64,000 bases of DNA from Nepenthes gracilis. Its lineage: Eukaryota; Streptophyta; Magnoliopsida; Caryophyllales; Nepenthaceae. Under the pieces are notes generated by a model. That model worked only from the letters and a program-made list of their open reading frames with translations, searched no databases and was not told the origin of the DNA. The translations under genes and the position numbers were made by a program. The stretch is from contig BSYO01000009.1 in assembly GCA_033239525.1 (NCBI GenBank), positions 16,947,299 to 17,011,298 of the forward strand. The letters run 5' to 3'. This document shows positions 1-22,749 of the stretch, piece by piece (position 1 is the stretch's first letter; each line of letters begins with the position of its first letter).

Positions 1-180
1 TTCAATTACTTCTTGTTCGACTCTTTCCCGTTCCACTAAACTATTATACCTTAAGCAGCTGCGAGCAGAGAAATTTAGCGACTGGATATTTTGCAGTAAC
101 CCGCAGAAAATTTGATACCTTTTGGGATTGTTCTCATTGCAGTGAGGCCGCGTTTGGTGGGGTTCTGAGAATTAGCGGTA
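1..180 (+). promoter_or_regulatory. Upstream/5' UTR region of the LEA gene
   Basis: This is the only upstream sequence of the LEA gene inside the window. It has no long reading frame. A weak TATA-like ATTATACC lies near position 46, but it sits about 130 bases before the start codon and I see no clear ABRE (ACGTG-type) element, so the main promoter probably lies outside the window. Confidence 0.3.
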
Positions 181-2241
181 ATGGCGAGCAGGCAGACGAA
201 AGAGGAAAGAGCAGAGGAGGCTGCGAGATACGCAGCGGAGGAGCTAAGGGCGGAGCGTGAAGAGAGAGAGGCAGAGCAACAGCAACAGCAGTGGCGGAGG
301 GAAGAGAGGGAGGAAGCTCATCCGGAGCAGAGGCCTGGTGTTCTGGACACGCTTACCGAGGTACCGTCTGCTCTGCTGAAGGTTGTCAAGGAAGTCGTGG
401 TCGGAAAAACTGACGACGCCGCTGAGATGACGAAGGAAGGCACGGAGGACATCTCGGAGAATTTGATGGAGTACAAGGATTCGGCAGGGGAGGGGGGAAG
501 AGAACATAGCGATTCGGCGGCGGAGAAGGGAAGAGAGACTACGGAATCGGCGAAGGGGAAGATGGAGGAATACAAGGATTATGCCGCTCAGAAGGCGAAA
601 GAGGCGGCAGAGAAGTCTAGGGAAGAGACGGATTCCACCACGGAGAAGGCGGCTGAGAAGGCGAGGGAGGCTGTGGAGAAGGCCAGGGAGACGAAGGATT
701 CGACGTTGCGGAAGATGGAAGGGTATGGGGATTACGCAGCGCAGAAGGCGGAGGAGGCCGCAGACGCCACAATGGGAAAAGCAGGGGAGTACAAGGATTA
801 CGCGGCGGAGAAGGCGAGAGAAACCAAGGATAAAACAATGGAGAAGGCGGGAGAGTACAAGGATTATGCTGCGGATAAGGCGAAGCAGGCTAAGGACACA
901 ACAATGGAAAAAGCAGGGGATTATAAAGACTACACCGCTGTAAAAGCGAAGGAAACCAAGGATAAAACAACGGAGAAAGCAGGGGAATATAGGGATTATG
1001 CTGTGGATAAGGCTAAGCAGGCTAAGGACACCACCGCGGAGAAGGCAGCGGAGGGGAAGGCTACAGCGGTCGGGAAGTTGTCCGAGCTAAAAGATTCAGC
1101 CGCGGAGGTCGCGAAGAAGGCGATGGAGTTCCTGTCGGGGAAGAAAGAAGAGACTAAGGAGGGGGCGGCGGAGACCACTGAAGCCGCCAAGGAGAAGGTT
1201 GCAGAGACGAAAGAGGAGGCAAAGGAGAAGGCAGGGGAGACGAAAGCCGCCGAGAAGGAGAAGGCGGCGGAGACGGCAGAGGCGGCCAAGGTTAGTCGTC
1301 TCTAGTCCTCTGTCCATGCATGCTTTTGGAAATTTTCAGAATCCTTAAAGGTGTTGCCTTTTAAGTAAATTTGAAATGTTTTCTCCCCTGTACGGTATTG
1401 TATGATGTTTTCTTCGTTTTAGGAAACAAAAATATTGTATGATTTGAGATAGTTGCAATACAAAAATTTTTCCAGAAAATTTCCGTGGAAGTTCTTTGGT
1501 CGTATTCTGAATTGAACGTGAATTCTGGGCTTTTTTTTTTTTTTTAATTTCCGATTGTGCCAGAAAATTTCATCATCTCAAAACGTTAGGAACAAATTAG
1601 CCAAATTTTCTGGGTGTTTCAGAATTCTGAATTGCGGAAATTAGTTTAATACTGGAAAGTGGGACGTGTTGAAATCTCCAACCTTATGAATTGGCTTCAC
1701 ATTTTCAAAGTTTTGGCTTTCGGCTGTTTTTTTCGATCATGCAAATCAATCGTTAAATTTAACAACAGTTAACAAATCATGTTCATTCGTTCAGGAAAGT
1801 CTAGAGGAAACAAAGGGAAAAGCGGGGGAGAAGATGGAGGAGTCGAGACCCGAAGGAGATGAATACGACGACGTCGCGGCGCCGGAGAGAGCATCCGCCG
1901 ACAGAGCGGACACCGAAGCAGACATGTTCTCTCCCTCTCTTTCACTCTCTCTACAGATCGCTGTGCCATTCGATTCTGCTGTTGTCATCTGTGTGATTGG
2001 CATTTTGTTTTCTGGCAGGGGGAGTAGCGAGGCGACGGGCGGCATATTGGGAGCGATAGGGAGCGTGGCTGAAGCGATCAAGAGCAAGCTGACGTTCCCC
2101 GATGAAGAGGAGGGGAGAGAGAGACGGGCGGTGGCGGAGGAGACGCAGCCAGGCAGGGCGGCGGAGACTGTGCAGACGGCGGATCAGATGGCGGGTCGGA
2201 CTTCCAACGACGCTGAGGGAACGGGTCCCCGCCGTCATTAA
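181..2241 (+). CDS. ECP63-like: Group 3 LEA protein, ECP63/D-29-like (three exons)
   Basis: Exons read by eye: 181-1290, 1795-1925 and 2019-2241, giving about 487 residues. Exon 1 ends AAG|GTTAGT and intron 1 (504 nt) ends TTCAG; intron 2 (93 nt) runs GTTCTC to GGCAG. The protein opens MASRQTKEERAEEAARYAAE, then has imperfect 11-residue repeats of the form A-G-E-Y-K-D-Y-A-A-E-K-A-K across residues about 90-330, as in group 3 LEA proteins (LEA_4 family). Later landmarks match the ECP63 type: LKDSAAEVAKKAMEFLSGK, then GAIGSVAEAIKSKLT, then TADQMAGRTSND near the end. Such proteins are very hydrophilic, fold into amphipathic helices on drying, and protect membranes and enzymes in late seed development. 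That role is family knowledge; the fold and repeats are seen. The AAG/GCG-rich composition fits the Lys/Ala/Glu bias. Start choice: the first ATG, matching the conserved MAS- N-terminus. Confidence 0.88.
1926..2018 (+). other. 93-nt in-frame intron of the LEA gene (possible retained intron)
   Basis: This intron is a multiple of three and has no stop in the LEA frame, so its retention would add 31 residues without a frameshift. The added stretch includes a hydrophobic run (VVICVIGILF) that is out of character for a LEA protein, which is why I call it an intron. Donor GTTCTC and acceptor TTTTCTGGCAG are acceptable plant sites, and splicing joins EADM to GSSEATGG, restoring the family pattern. 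Confidence 0.7.
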
Positions 2242-2728
2242 GCGTGAATATGTGTGTGTGTGTTTTTTTTTTTCAAGACCGACCCGATCGTGCTTGACGT
2301 GACTCTCGTCAACCGGGCCGTACCGGCGGGCTCGTGCTGTTTGTGGCTGGCTGTCTCTCTGTATATATAAGAAGAAAAGTTACTTATATAAATGCCTTTT
2401 AAGTAAACGTTTAATTGGTAAGAAAAAATTAAAAGGGATCTGACAATATAGAGTAAATTGATTTCTTTCCTAATTGAATAATCCAATCATAACAGGAAGA
2501 CAGCAACATCACCAAATTTAACCCATAGACTGCACATCAAAGGGTGTACATTGTCCAATGTTTTAACAGTTTATCACAACATCCTTGAAGAATCTCATCA
2601 CCAGAACTAAGCTATATCAGTTTTTTCACCATTTTATGGAAGAGCAAAACTAAAAAAATTAATTCTGTCCCACATAGTTCTGCAAAAGTCCGAGTGAAAA
2701 CGGTCAATCGCTCCCTGTGGAATGGAGA
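2242..2728. other. Intergenic 3' region between two convergent genes
   Basis: These 487 bases separate the stop codon of the LEA gene (+) from the stop codon of the kinase gene (-), so both 3' UTRs must fit here. A short (TG)n run at 2251-2263 followed by a T run lies just after the LEA stop. I see no coding potential. Confidence 0.6.
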
Positions 2729-12987
<10,259 letters not shown>

Positions 12988-13752
12988 TGTTGGGTATGAC
13001 CTAAACACGACCGTCAAATCGAGACTGAAAACAGGACCCAAACGCTAACAACCCAAATATGGATGTAGAGGACTACGTCAACCTCCCGAGTGACCGAATG
13101 GTGAAAAACGTACAAGATTGAAATAAATAATAGCCCAACAGAGTAATAAATGAAGTATTAAACCCTAACGAAAAGTTATAATTATTGAAGAATAACAATA
13201 CACATGTGGACAACTCGATCCAATTACGGCCGAATAAAAGTCAACAATTAACTTTCAAATGGTTACCGAACCTAATTAAACAGCGATTATATGTCAAAGA
13301 TAACGACTAGTATTCATTGCAATAAAATGTCTTCCATTAGAAACAACGGTTCCGAGCTAACAAATTGGTCGAAACTGTGACTATAAATATAGATCCCCAA
13401 TCAAAATTTGGGCAAGTCATATTCAGACATTTAAACGCTTGTGATAAGTATATTTCAAAAAAACAAGGAGACTAGTCCTCCATACTCATAAAAAGGACTC
13501 AACCTTCATCTCATTTTCTTCCTTTCTATTTCTCTACATCTTTCTATTTTCTTAAGAAAGACCATTAATTTAAACGTCGGAGAATATATTAGGGAGCGAG
13601 TCCCACATATCTTTAACATTTTGTTAAATTATTGTGGTACGCAACGCCAAAATTTTCAATCTAGAAGATCAGACGCGTAGCCTCTCTAATTGGTTGAAGG
13701 TTTCGTCCGACTCTTTAATTCGTGCAACAATTTGCGTCCAAGATATGCATCA
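12988..13752 (+). repeat. 5' LTR of element 1
   Basis: Starts TG, ends CA. It contains a TATA-type CTATAAATAT at 13381-13390 and the U5-proximal block ATTTAAACGTCGGAGAATAT near 13569 that is shared with other LTRs in the window. It is followed by TTAACACCGTTTATGGAAA, the primer-binding region (13753-13771). Confidence 0.85.
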
Positions 13753-14479
13753 TTAACACCGTTTATGGAAACATGATTAAGCTGCCCATTCTCATTGCAA
13801 ACCTAAATCCCTAAAAAGAGTCTAACTCGTCCCTTCAAATGAAGCAAAAATGGAGAATACCAGGATTTACAGTCAAACAAACCTCCAACCAAAGGACACA
13901 TGTCACGCAACCATGACCCCATTGAGGGCAGCCACAAGGATGTTCGTTAGCCGATAAAAATAAACATGGAGTTCCTGGCGGCGCAAGTCGACAACATGTT
14001 AATAATGCTCAAGTCCCCATAAGATATATTGGAGGGGCGCCCATTTGGAGTTCCTACCCCCAATTCTCAAATGTCCACCTCAAGAAGGAAGAACAAATGA
14101 AGAAAGTCCACGTCTAAAGGGGCGCCACAACAGTCAAGGATCCCAAAGGGGCAAGAAGCATCCCTCTGAAAAAATCCATCACTGCTTGATGGTCGACTCA
14201 ACTTCAAAGCCAAGGAGGTAAGTCCTGAGCAGCGAAATTCACGATACACTTGAGATACAGGAAGATCATCAGCATAGGATGAAACATTATGTAGTAGCCT
14301 GTTGAAAAATATCACGATCAGGAAGTCACCCACACACCAGCCAACCACTCGGAGTTGAGGATGTTACTCAATGTAAAAAAAGATTGCGTCCACCATTAAG
14401 GTGGAATAAAGAATTAAAAAGATCGAATAACAACTATTTTTGGAAAGCTCAACTAAGCAATTAGCCAACTTAAGCAGGG

Positions 14480-16835
14480 CACCAGTCAAAAGGCGGTCAT
14501 AATGCTTCAACTCCCTTATAAGTTTAAGATGTTGACCATGGAACTTTATGACAAAAGTATTGACCTAATTGATCATTTAGATTACATCCGAACACTATTG
14601 AGGTTCCAAGGTCTAGAAGACCCTACTCTATGCCTTTACTTCCTTTTTAATCTTTAATGGAGACCAACGAGTTTGATTTTACTAGTTGGCACCAAATTTG
14701 ATTCGATTCTTCGAGGAGCTAGTTAATCAATTTTTGTCTCGATTCACCTCTAGCTGAAAGGAGGAGAAATAGTGGTGGTACTTTATTAGGATACAATAAG
14801 GTCCAAGCAAAAGTATGAAATACTTTTTAGCTAGATTTAATGTCGAGACTAGAGGTATATCTAAACTCATCAATGAGGTAAAGTTGAACTCATTCATGAC
14901 CACCATACAGTCAGGAGATTTCTTTAAATATTTAGTTCAATAAGAACCTAAGACATTCCTCGACGTTGAAACTATAACCATGGTGAACATTGCGGCCGTT
15001 GAAGCCAAAGAAGAAAATTGGCCAAACACACAAACCATATTCATAATCCAGGGTCAACCAATGGGAAAAAGAGGAACACTAACAACTCATTCTTTCATAA
15101 TCTCAAAAAGCAGCAGAGGATCGAGCTGGAGGTTAGAAGGGAGTACAAACAACTAAACTTTACCCTACTAAATGACACCAGAACCAATACCTGATGCAAA
15201 CCCAGAATGAAAAATCTTGAAAATGGCCTAAGTCGATCAAAAATTTGGAGGAAGGGGACTAGTTAAAATACTATTTTAACTATCGATCTTTAAGCCACAA
15301 CTTCAAAAACTATTGAACTTTGTAGAAAGAAATCGAGGCCCTTATTTTAAAAAAGTGCTTCAATAAATACCTAAAAAACTCAGGAGCTGCTCCAGGTAAT
15401 ACCAGCAATGACAACATAGAGCAACTCGAGTAATCTCGCAACCAAATTGTTGTCGGAATGGTAAACATGATATCCACAAAATCAGTTAGAAATAATGCTC
15501 TGGATTGTCTTGAAAAGACTTCCACCAACAAGAGGCGGAAGATAGGAGTAGGAAATGATATCATTTTCTTTAATAATGATGATATGGCACATATCATTAC
15601 TCTCAATTTGGACCTTCTTGTTGTATCCGCGCTAATTTCAGATGGAGTCATTCAATATCAACTAAAATGAGTCTTTATTGATAATAAAATTTTTCAAAAT
15701 GTTCTTTACATTGATACATTCTTTAAGTTAAGGTTTAGAAAGAACCAGATGTAGTCGGCCGAAGGCTCTTTATATGGGTTAGATAATGAACCTGTATTAG
15801 TATAGATGATCATCCAGTTGAAAATCATGCTGAAAACATACCCTAAAATGCCCTATGAGATGCTACATTCTGGTGGTAGATCTACCCTTGGTCTACAACC
15901 CCATTTTATGCCAACCTTTCTTGGTAGCCTTTAGAGTAATGATCTCCATCCCACACTTAAAAAAGTAGTTCATGAGCCCATATGGGGTGGGAGAACTGTA
16001 AGGCGATCAAGTGTAATATCCCTTTAAATTGACCTGTTTGGTCCGAATTCATGACATCAAGTCACTAGTAGAACTTTCTATCTAATCCAGATAATCCAAT
16101 CAAGGTCGACTCAACCGATTGAAGAATTTGATTTTCATGATGAGACCACACTCCAGCAGGGCAAACCTTGTGAATCTTCCCTGCAAATCCCTCTAGATCC
16201 TACCGAACCAAATAAATATGTCTAGGTCGAAAGCTCCATACCCAATTGTTTGTGGGAGTATCTGATGGAGTTCCTCCGCCAAAACTCAGATATGTTTGCA
16301 TAGATATTGGTAGACATGTTGAGAATTCCTATGAAAGTAATGATTCACAAGCTAAACCTAATCTTAGGGTACAACCGGTCTGACAAAAGTGGAGAAATTC
16401 TTCCATAGAGAAGCTTATCATCATAAAGGAGGAGGTTAAGAAACTGCTCAACGCAAGATTCGTTAGAGAAGTTTATTATCCGAATTCACTATCAAATATT
16501 GTTCTTATCAAGAAAAGTAATGAAAAATGAAGGATGTGCTTCGATTTTACTGATATAAATAAAGCATCTCCGAAAGACAATCACCTATTACTAAGAATTA
16601 ACCAATTGACAGACTGAACATCTCGTCACCAACAATTAAACTTTATAAATGCTTATTTGGAGTACAATTAAATTTGGATGTGTTTAAAAAATTAAAAAAT
16701 GATATCATTCATGACTGATTAGGAGATCTATTGTTACAAGATCATATCCTTTGGTCTAAAAAATATGGGGGCAATGTACTAGAGACTAGTCAATAAAATA
16801 TTCAAAGCCCAAATCAAAAAGTGAAATAGAAGGGA
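14480..16835 (+). pseudogene. gag-protease-RT remnant of element 1
   Basis: Many stops and frameshifts, but the order is readable. A gag core lies around 14540-15010 (LYDKSIDLIDHLDYIRTLLR). A protease-flanking segment lies around 15560-15700 (AHIITLNLDLLVVSALIS, then IDNKIF where IDNGSS is expected). The N-terminal RT segment lies around 16400-16830 (EEVKKLLNARFVREV, then RMCFDFTDINKASPKD, then YKIISFGLKNMGA). The frame is lost around NKIFKAQIKK, before YVDD. It cannot encode a working polyprotein. Confidence 0.75.
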
Positions 16836-18046
16836 AGGCGCGTAGAGATTAAATCTAAGCGATTTGGCCAAAGCGGCACACCTTACTCGCTAACGTATTC
16901 CAAGAAAGGTAGCATTTTGGTGACAAACGACACCTGTCAAAGCGTTGAAGTGCCACACAACATTTCCTCCACTGCCCCAAGTAACAAGTCTAACGATATG
17001 TCTCTCGAATTGACCAAATGACAGCTAGAGATTTAGTTTTATCTATTAAGTGAGGACTGGTTCAGTTATTTTTTAACTTCAAAGTTATATTCTAGTTTTA
17101 TATAAACGTTGTCGGAAAGTCAAATAATCAGTAAATTCAAGTTGTTAAATTGCTAAACAAAAAAAATTGAATATCAAAAGGCGAACAAGTCCAGGTATTT
17201 GGACAATCCATCCTCTCCGGAGTAGTAATCAAGGAGATACAAACACATCAACATCATATGAAAAAATAAATTTCCATTCGAAGAGTTTTATTTATCAAAT
17301 CTTTATGTGGATTATTAAACAATAAGAATACAAGTCAAAAGAAGAGAATTGAAAAAAAAAAAAATTACAACCTGAATAAGAAAAGTAAGAAAATTTCATG
17401 ACAACAAAATATTCATATACTTGGATGAGTTATGCCAAAAGCTAAAAAAAAATCGATTACGCAGAAGGGGAACAAAACATCACCCCTCAAGTGGAACGTC
17501 CAGCCATGTCAACTTCATCTATCTCAATCCTTTTGAAGAGGCCGATGAGAAAAAAACAATAGTAGAGTTACAACAAGTACTGTCAGTTCTGGATAGATGT
17601 AAAAGAGAGAAACCAAGATGGTTTCCCCGATAAAAGATAGTAATCAAGATGGACTTCAAATGCATGCTTAATGCACAGCAATGAAACCCAAAAAGTCTTT
17701 CCTCCTGACTCTAGCGTCTATGTGCACCATCGAGCATAAGTGCGACATGCTTGTAGAGGATGAAACACAACCAACCAAACAACAAAGAGGATGTTCTAGA
17801 AAAAAGCCTAAGGAGGAATCCTCAATTTTTGGCCAAAGCAAAGCTCATCCTATAAGGAAAAATTTGTATTCAATATGACATGGGATTTTGATCAAAGATA
17901 GTAGCGAATCAAATCCTACCTAGACAACATTGCAATTAGCAAAGAATCTCCAACAGAGGCACATATAATTGGCTTGACAGATAACTCAATTGGCTTTCTT
18001 CTTTTGCCATACTTAGAGTTTGAATTCATACTCTATGAGGGGCTAG
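16836..18046 (+). other. Non-coding 3' part of element 1
   Basis: After the RT break the sequence shows no pol motifs up to the 3' LTR, so the catalytic half of RT, both RNase H domains and integrase have been deleted. The last bases before the LTR, ATGAGGGGCTAG, act as the likely polypurine tract and match the equivalent bases in element 2. Confidence 0.6.
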
Positions 18047-18814
18047 TATTGGACATAGTCCAAGCACGACCGATTTAATCCAAATTGAAAACGGGGCCCA
18101 AATGTCAAAAGTTCTAATACAAATGCAGAGGACTATGATAACCTCCCAAGTAACTGGATGGTGGTGAACATACAAAATTGAAACAAGTAATGACCTAACA
18201 GAGTAATAAATGAGGTATTAGATTCTAACAAATAGTTACAATCAATCGAGAGATAATAATATACACAATGACAACCTTATCCAGCAATGGCCAAGTAAAT
18301 ATCAACCATTAACATTTGAACGGTCATTAAACTTACCCAAATAGCGGTTAAACGTCAAATGTAATGGCTAACATTCAATGTAATGTAATGCCTTATATTA
18401 CAGACGACGATTCTAGACTAATTAATCGTTTAGAACCCTGATTATAAATATAAATCCCTAACCAAGAATAGAGCAAGTCATATTTAGATATTCATATGCT
18501 TATGATAAGCATATTTCATAAAAGGGGACCAATCCTCCATACTCACCAAAAGGACTCAACACTTATCCCATTTTTTCTTTGTCTATTTTTCTACATCATT
18601 TTATTTTTTTTTTTTTGAGAATAATCAGTGACTTAAATATCAAATGATATATCAAGAAAATAAACTCGTATACATTTAACTTTTTATTAAGTTGTTAGGA
18701 TGTATACGATAAAGATTTTCAATTACAAATACCAAACCTGTAACTTCTCGAATCAACCAAGATTTTATCTGGCTCTCTAATTTGTGCAAACATTCACGTC
18801 CGAGGTATGCATCA
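18047..18814 (+). repeat. 3' LTR of element 1
   Basis: Aligns along its length with 12988-13752, for example CAACCTCCC.AGT.AC.G.ATGGT, CAACAGAGTAATAAATGA, the TATA-type ATTATAAATA at 18441, and GGTATGCATCA at the end. The first dinucleotide is TA instead of TG. Confidence 0.83.
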
Positions 18815-19992
18815 TTTATTAAAACTCTTACAAATATATGGATTTTTTGCCGAGTTTAGTTCATTTATTAAGAGCAAATTTAAAATATTAGATTTGCAAA
18901 TTGTAATTACAAATGGAATTTTTATTAACAATTTTTCATATAAAATAGGAATCATGGTTTTTGTATATTAAACAAATATATTAACTTTTATTTAATAATT
19001 TTAAAAATAAAAAATATTTAGATATTTTCAATACTTCCTTGTTCTATTTTTTTTAATTCTGTTATTACAATTTATTTTAATATAAATATTACACTATAGA
19101 AAAAAATTAACAATCCATGAAAAAATAATTATAATAGACTTATGCTTTAATTCCTTTTTGAATCACTTCTTATAACTTATAATACGATTATTTTACATAA
19201 AAATTTTATCTATAATAAAATAAACCAATGAATATATGAAACATTAGAATATAATTAGAAACCCAATAAAAAATGCCACTATTTTTTTAATTTTTTCATC
19301 ATAAAATTAATATGTTTGGCTGCAAAATAATACTTCTTGGTCATATTAAATATAAAAATCATCTCCAAAATTACTAACTATGGCCAAGATTTTTGTATCT
19401 TCACCCTTTTTTTAGGGGTGGCAATGGAGTGGGTCCTCATAAGTTTTAGAGAACCCTAACTTCGACTTCAAATTGCTAATATCTGTTCTACTCCGATTAT
19501 TGATGGGTAGGAATTTTAGTCCTCGTCCCCAATCTCATAGTGAATGGGACTTCAGCTGGTCTGGATACCTGATATGTTTAAAACGGAGGAAAATAAAAAA
19601 ATAATATTGGAAGAAAGATAGAATTAAAATTTAGGGCTATAATTTGAAATATTAGAAAATAATATTGAAGATTAACTAGAGTTTTTATATATTTTTTCAA
19701 TTTTATAGTGATTTGATATATTAAAATAATTAATTTTATGGTATCTTTGAGGTAGGTTTCGAGACAGTTTTAGCATGTCATATCCAGGGTAAGTTTCGGT
19801 AGAGTTCTAAGATAAAATGAGTAAATATCAAAACTGTCCCATATTTAAAAATTTAATATTGATTGTTTTTTTTTTAAATTGTCCTGAAACCATTCAAATT
19901 GGTTTTTTCTCATATTGATGATGTCATGGTGATTCAATGCATCATGGGGTTTCTCATATTCATTTTTATAAATATGAATAGATGTATGTACT
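18815..19992. other. AT-rich spacer between elements 1 and 2
   Basis: No coding potential. Around 19415-19580 a stretch beginning AGGGGTGGCAATGGAGTGGG resembles the GGGGTGGCAA openings common in plant transposon ends, but I found no paired end. The remainder is low-complexity A/T. Confidence 0.5.
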
Positions 19993-21012
19993 TGATGGAT
20001 ACGCCAGGAATGACTGACTTAGAAAGGAGTGACAACCTAGAATCACCAAAGTCTATTTTATACCAGGACGGCCAACGTCCTGCGTTGACCGGTTGAAAGC
20101 CAAAAAAGACAGAAAAGTCAGGACGAACAACTTGAATAGTCAACTTTCAAGACGGTCAATAATTCTGTTGACCGGAATCTCGACTACTTGAAAACCAAGC
20201 TCAACGCGGCCCTAGCTCAAATTGATCCACGCGACCAGCAACGGTCTTCTTCCCTAATTTTGCACTCTTCAAAAAAAAGGCAATCTCCATGGCAACGGTC
20301 ACCAGCAGATTTAGTGCACACCTCAAGAGGAAAGCGTCGGATTCTCTACCATGTCTGTTGTAAACCCTAACAATTACAAAATACAGAAGGAAGGCAATCC
20401 TCCCAAGGAGCCGTTATCGCCATTAATGCCAACACCAGGAAAGGAAGCTAATCCAGTAGAGTACTGGAATCAAGCACTCCTGTCTAAGGAAGATGGCCCA
20501 GCCTCTCAATTACAAGAAGGCTATGGAGTCAACACTCCAGGACACGCCTTCTTTCAGCAAACAAAACGTTCTCATACCTACTTCAATCGCTCTCACGCTT
20601 ACGTTCCTTTTTCCCTAAGGAATCCATTAGAGCTCACATAGCGTCCTCTCAAGCTTTCACACCTACAAGACATCCACGCTCTCCTTCACCCCTGTCGCCA
20701 CGATTCCTAGGAACCCTGGAGCAATGATCAACGTTCCTTACGAGCAACATTAACCATTCTCAACGAGAGCCAAATTGTCACCACAAACACTCACGATCTT
20801 TCTTCTCATTTTTTTTCTCTTTTCCTTACTTTCTCAATTCTAGAAGGCTATTTTACTGACTTGAGTATTGGAGTATTTTCGGTGAGATAACATTTCGTCG
20901 GCACCTGACCTCTCATTTGTCTTAGTAATGTGCAGGATCCAGATTAGGCGGACGAAGCCGATTCAACTACTAACGTGACCTGAACCCGTTCGAAATTTGG
21001 TTCCAAGACGCA
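19993..21012 (+). repeat. 5' LTR of element 2
   Basis: Pairs with 31388-32408. It contains the shared U5-proximal motif GACTTGAGTATTGGAGTATT near 20858 and is followed by TTATTAGCGCTGTTTGTGGG, the primer-binding region. The short open frames inside it are chance frames of the LTR, not genes. Confidence 0.9.
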
Positions 21013-21110
21013 TTATTAGCGCTGTTTGTGGGAAGCGCTTACAAAAAGCCTACCACGTTACTCAGATACTTTCTTTAGCCACACCTTCAGAATCCACGTC
21101 ATCATCTGAA

Positions 21111-22660
21111 ATGGTGAACACAAGGGCACAAGCCAGCAAGCCCACCAGAGACGTGACCTTGCCCGACCAAAACCACGACTGCTGGTACCCTAGTCAACAG
21201 GATAGTCAATGGGGTGTCCGCATTTTTCTTCCAAAATCTGGTGGAGCACATGTATGGTATGAACAAGATGCTCCAAATATTCTACTATCTCCAGGAGCCT
21301 ACATAGCAGGGAGCTCCGCCAGCAGTAGCCCCTACGTCGGCCTCCAAGAGAGGAGGCCAAAGGAAGAAGAAATCGGCCAAGAAATCCAGAAGGCCGGCCA
21401 ACATTCAGATGCCAGAGCCCTCACAAGCAAAAGTCAACTAAGACCTAGGGAGCATTCAGACAACATGACTCCGGATGAAAGTTCGAAGCGAAGGAACCCT
21501 CGATATACTCTAGTGAAATCAATGACCCGGGTCGAAGAAGGAGCCTCTTGTGCCATCAGATCCACTGGAGGTAGTAGCCAGTCAACTATTGGCCACACTA
21601 GAGGAAGGACGGAGTTGAGAACATTCCTCAACTCTAAAAGATCAATCAGCACAGCTCGAGCAGATCCAAGATGGGAGAAAATCTGGAACCGCAATGAGCG
21701 CACGACAGATTTCGACAGATCTCCTTTAACAGCAGAGATCTTGAGCCGTCCCATTTCCGTAAAGTTTAAAATGCCAACCCTTGACTCGTACGATAGGAGC
21801 ACTGATCCCGTCGACCACCTTGCCCACTTCCACACCCAACGGGGTCTACAAGGGTTAGGGGACGCAGTCATGTGTTGCTGCTTTCGCTTACCTCAAAAGG
21901 GGACGCTCGTATCTACTTCTATCATCTCCCCTCAGATTCAATCTGAAGCTTTCGAGAGCTGACTGACCTCTTTCTGTCGCAATATGCCTCCAGCCGCCAA
22001 GAGGAGAAGCAACCTTGGTACTTATCACATATTAAGCAGAAGTATGGGGAGAATCTACAGAAGTTTCTAGATCGTTTCGTCGCAGAAGTTAGGCAGATAC
22101 CGAGACTCACGGAAGAGATGAAACTAGGTAGTTTCATCTCTGCGCTGACGCATAGAGATTTCTTTAGGTATTTGGCACACAAAAATTCGCAGACCTTTCG
22201 AAAAGTAGAATCTATCATCATGGCCTACACAGTGGCAGAGGAGGTCAACGAGGCTAAGCGTTCGAGCAGATCGTACAGTCTCGCTCTTTCATGGCTGAAG
22301 GAAAGAGGAAGTATAGTGGCGGCGATCACTCCCGCCGAAAGCACCACAGGATTGGACCACAAGAGCGTAAGGACTACAGGCCAATCAGCCTAACGCCCTT
22401 AACCGACATGCATTCAAACGTCCTCATGCAGATCCGAAGTGAGAAGTTCCTTAAGTGGCCAAAACTACTTAAAAAAGCGGAATGAGGGAATCCAACCAAG
22501 TACTGTGATTTCCATCAATCTCTTAGATAATTCACCGAAGATTGCGAGACACTCCAACGGGAGATAGAAGAGCTGATTTGCAGAGGCCACCTTACTAGGT
22601 TCATCAAGAACCCTGGCCAGAGCTCTGACACAACAGGAGGTGAAGGCCCAAAACTGTCTC
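21111..22660 (+). pseudogene. gag of element 2
   Basis: Starts MVNTRAQASKP, a common start for plant Ty3/gypsy gag proteins, and stays open to 21962. It then continues in other frames: SQYASSRQEEKQPWYLSHIK, then ENLQKFLDRFVAEVRQI, then HRDFFRYLAHKNSQTFRKV. A Cys/His segment KYCDFHQSLR-stop-FTEDCETLQ, then IEELICRGHLTRFI, near 22498-22605 is the degenerate zinc-knuckle-like end typical of Tat gag. A frame change after 21962 and the stops near 22485 and 22528 disable it. Confidence 0.8.
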
Positions 22661-22749
22661 CTCTACAGAATTGGGTTATAACATGAGTAGTCAACATGAT
22701 TATGACTCGGCCTGACAAAACTCCGGTGGACCATAGGGAGCGTCATGTT

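Larger units (their letters stand above)
12988..18814 (+). mobile_element. Element 1: decayed Ty3/gypsy (Tat-like) LTR retrotransposon, internally deleted
   Basis: Two direct LTRs of about 765 bp flank 4.3 kb of degenerate gag-protease-RT sequence on the plus strand. The left LTR opens TGTTGGGTATGACC, the right one TATTGGACATAGTCC, and both end in GCATCA. By eye the LTRs share about three quarters of their bases, so the copy is old. The pol region breaks off in RT just before the catalytic YVDD box, and RNase H and integrase are missing. The flanking 5-mers (GTTGT and TTTAT) do not make a convincing target duplication. Confidence 0.85.

Noticed and set aside
244..1317. Several long reading frames overlapping LEA exon 1 in other frames and on the minus strand
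   Set aside because: They are shadows of the Lys/Ala/Glu-rich repeat; compositions such as Arg-rich or Ser/Ala-rich runs have no domains, while the LEA frame has clear family landmarks.
20351..20641. Open frames inside the 5' LTR of element 2 as a small gene
   Set aside because: The same stretch is present in the 3' LTR with stops and changes; it is LTR sequence.
21434..21871. 145-residue minus-strand frame over gag
   Set aside because: Opposite strand of a recognisable gag; no domain and no counterpart in element 3.
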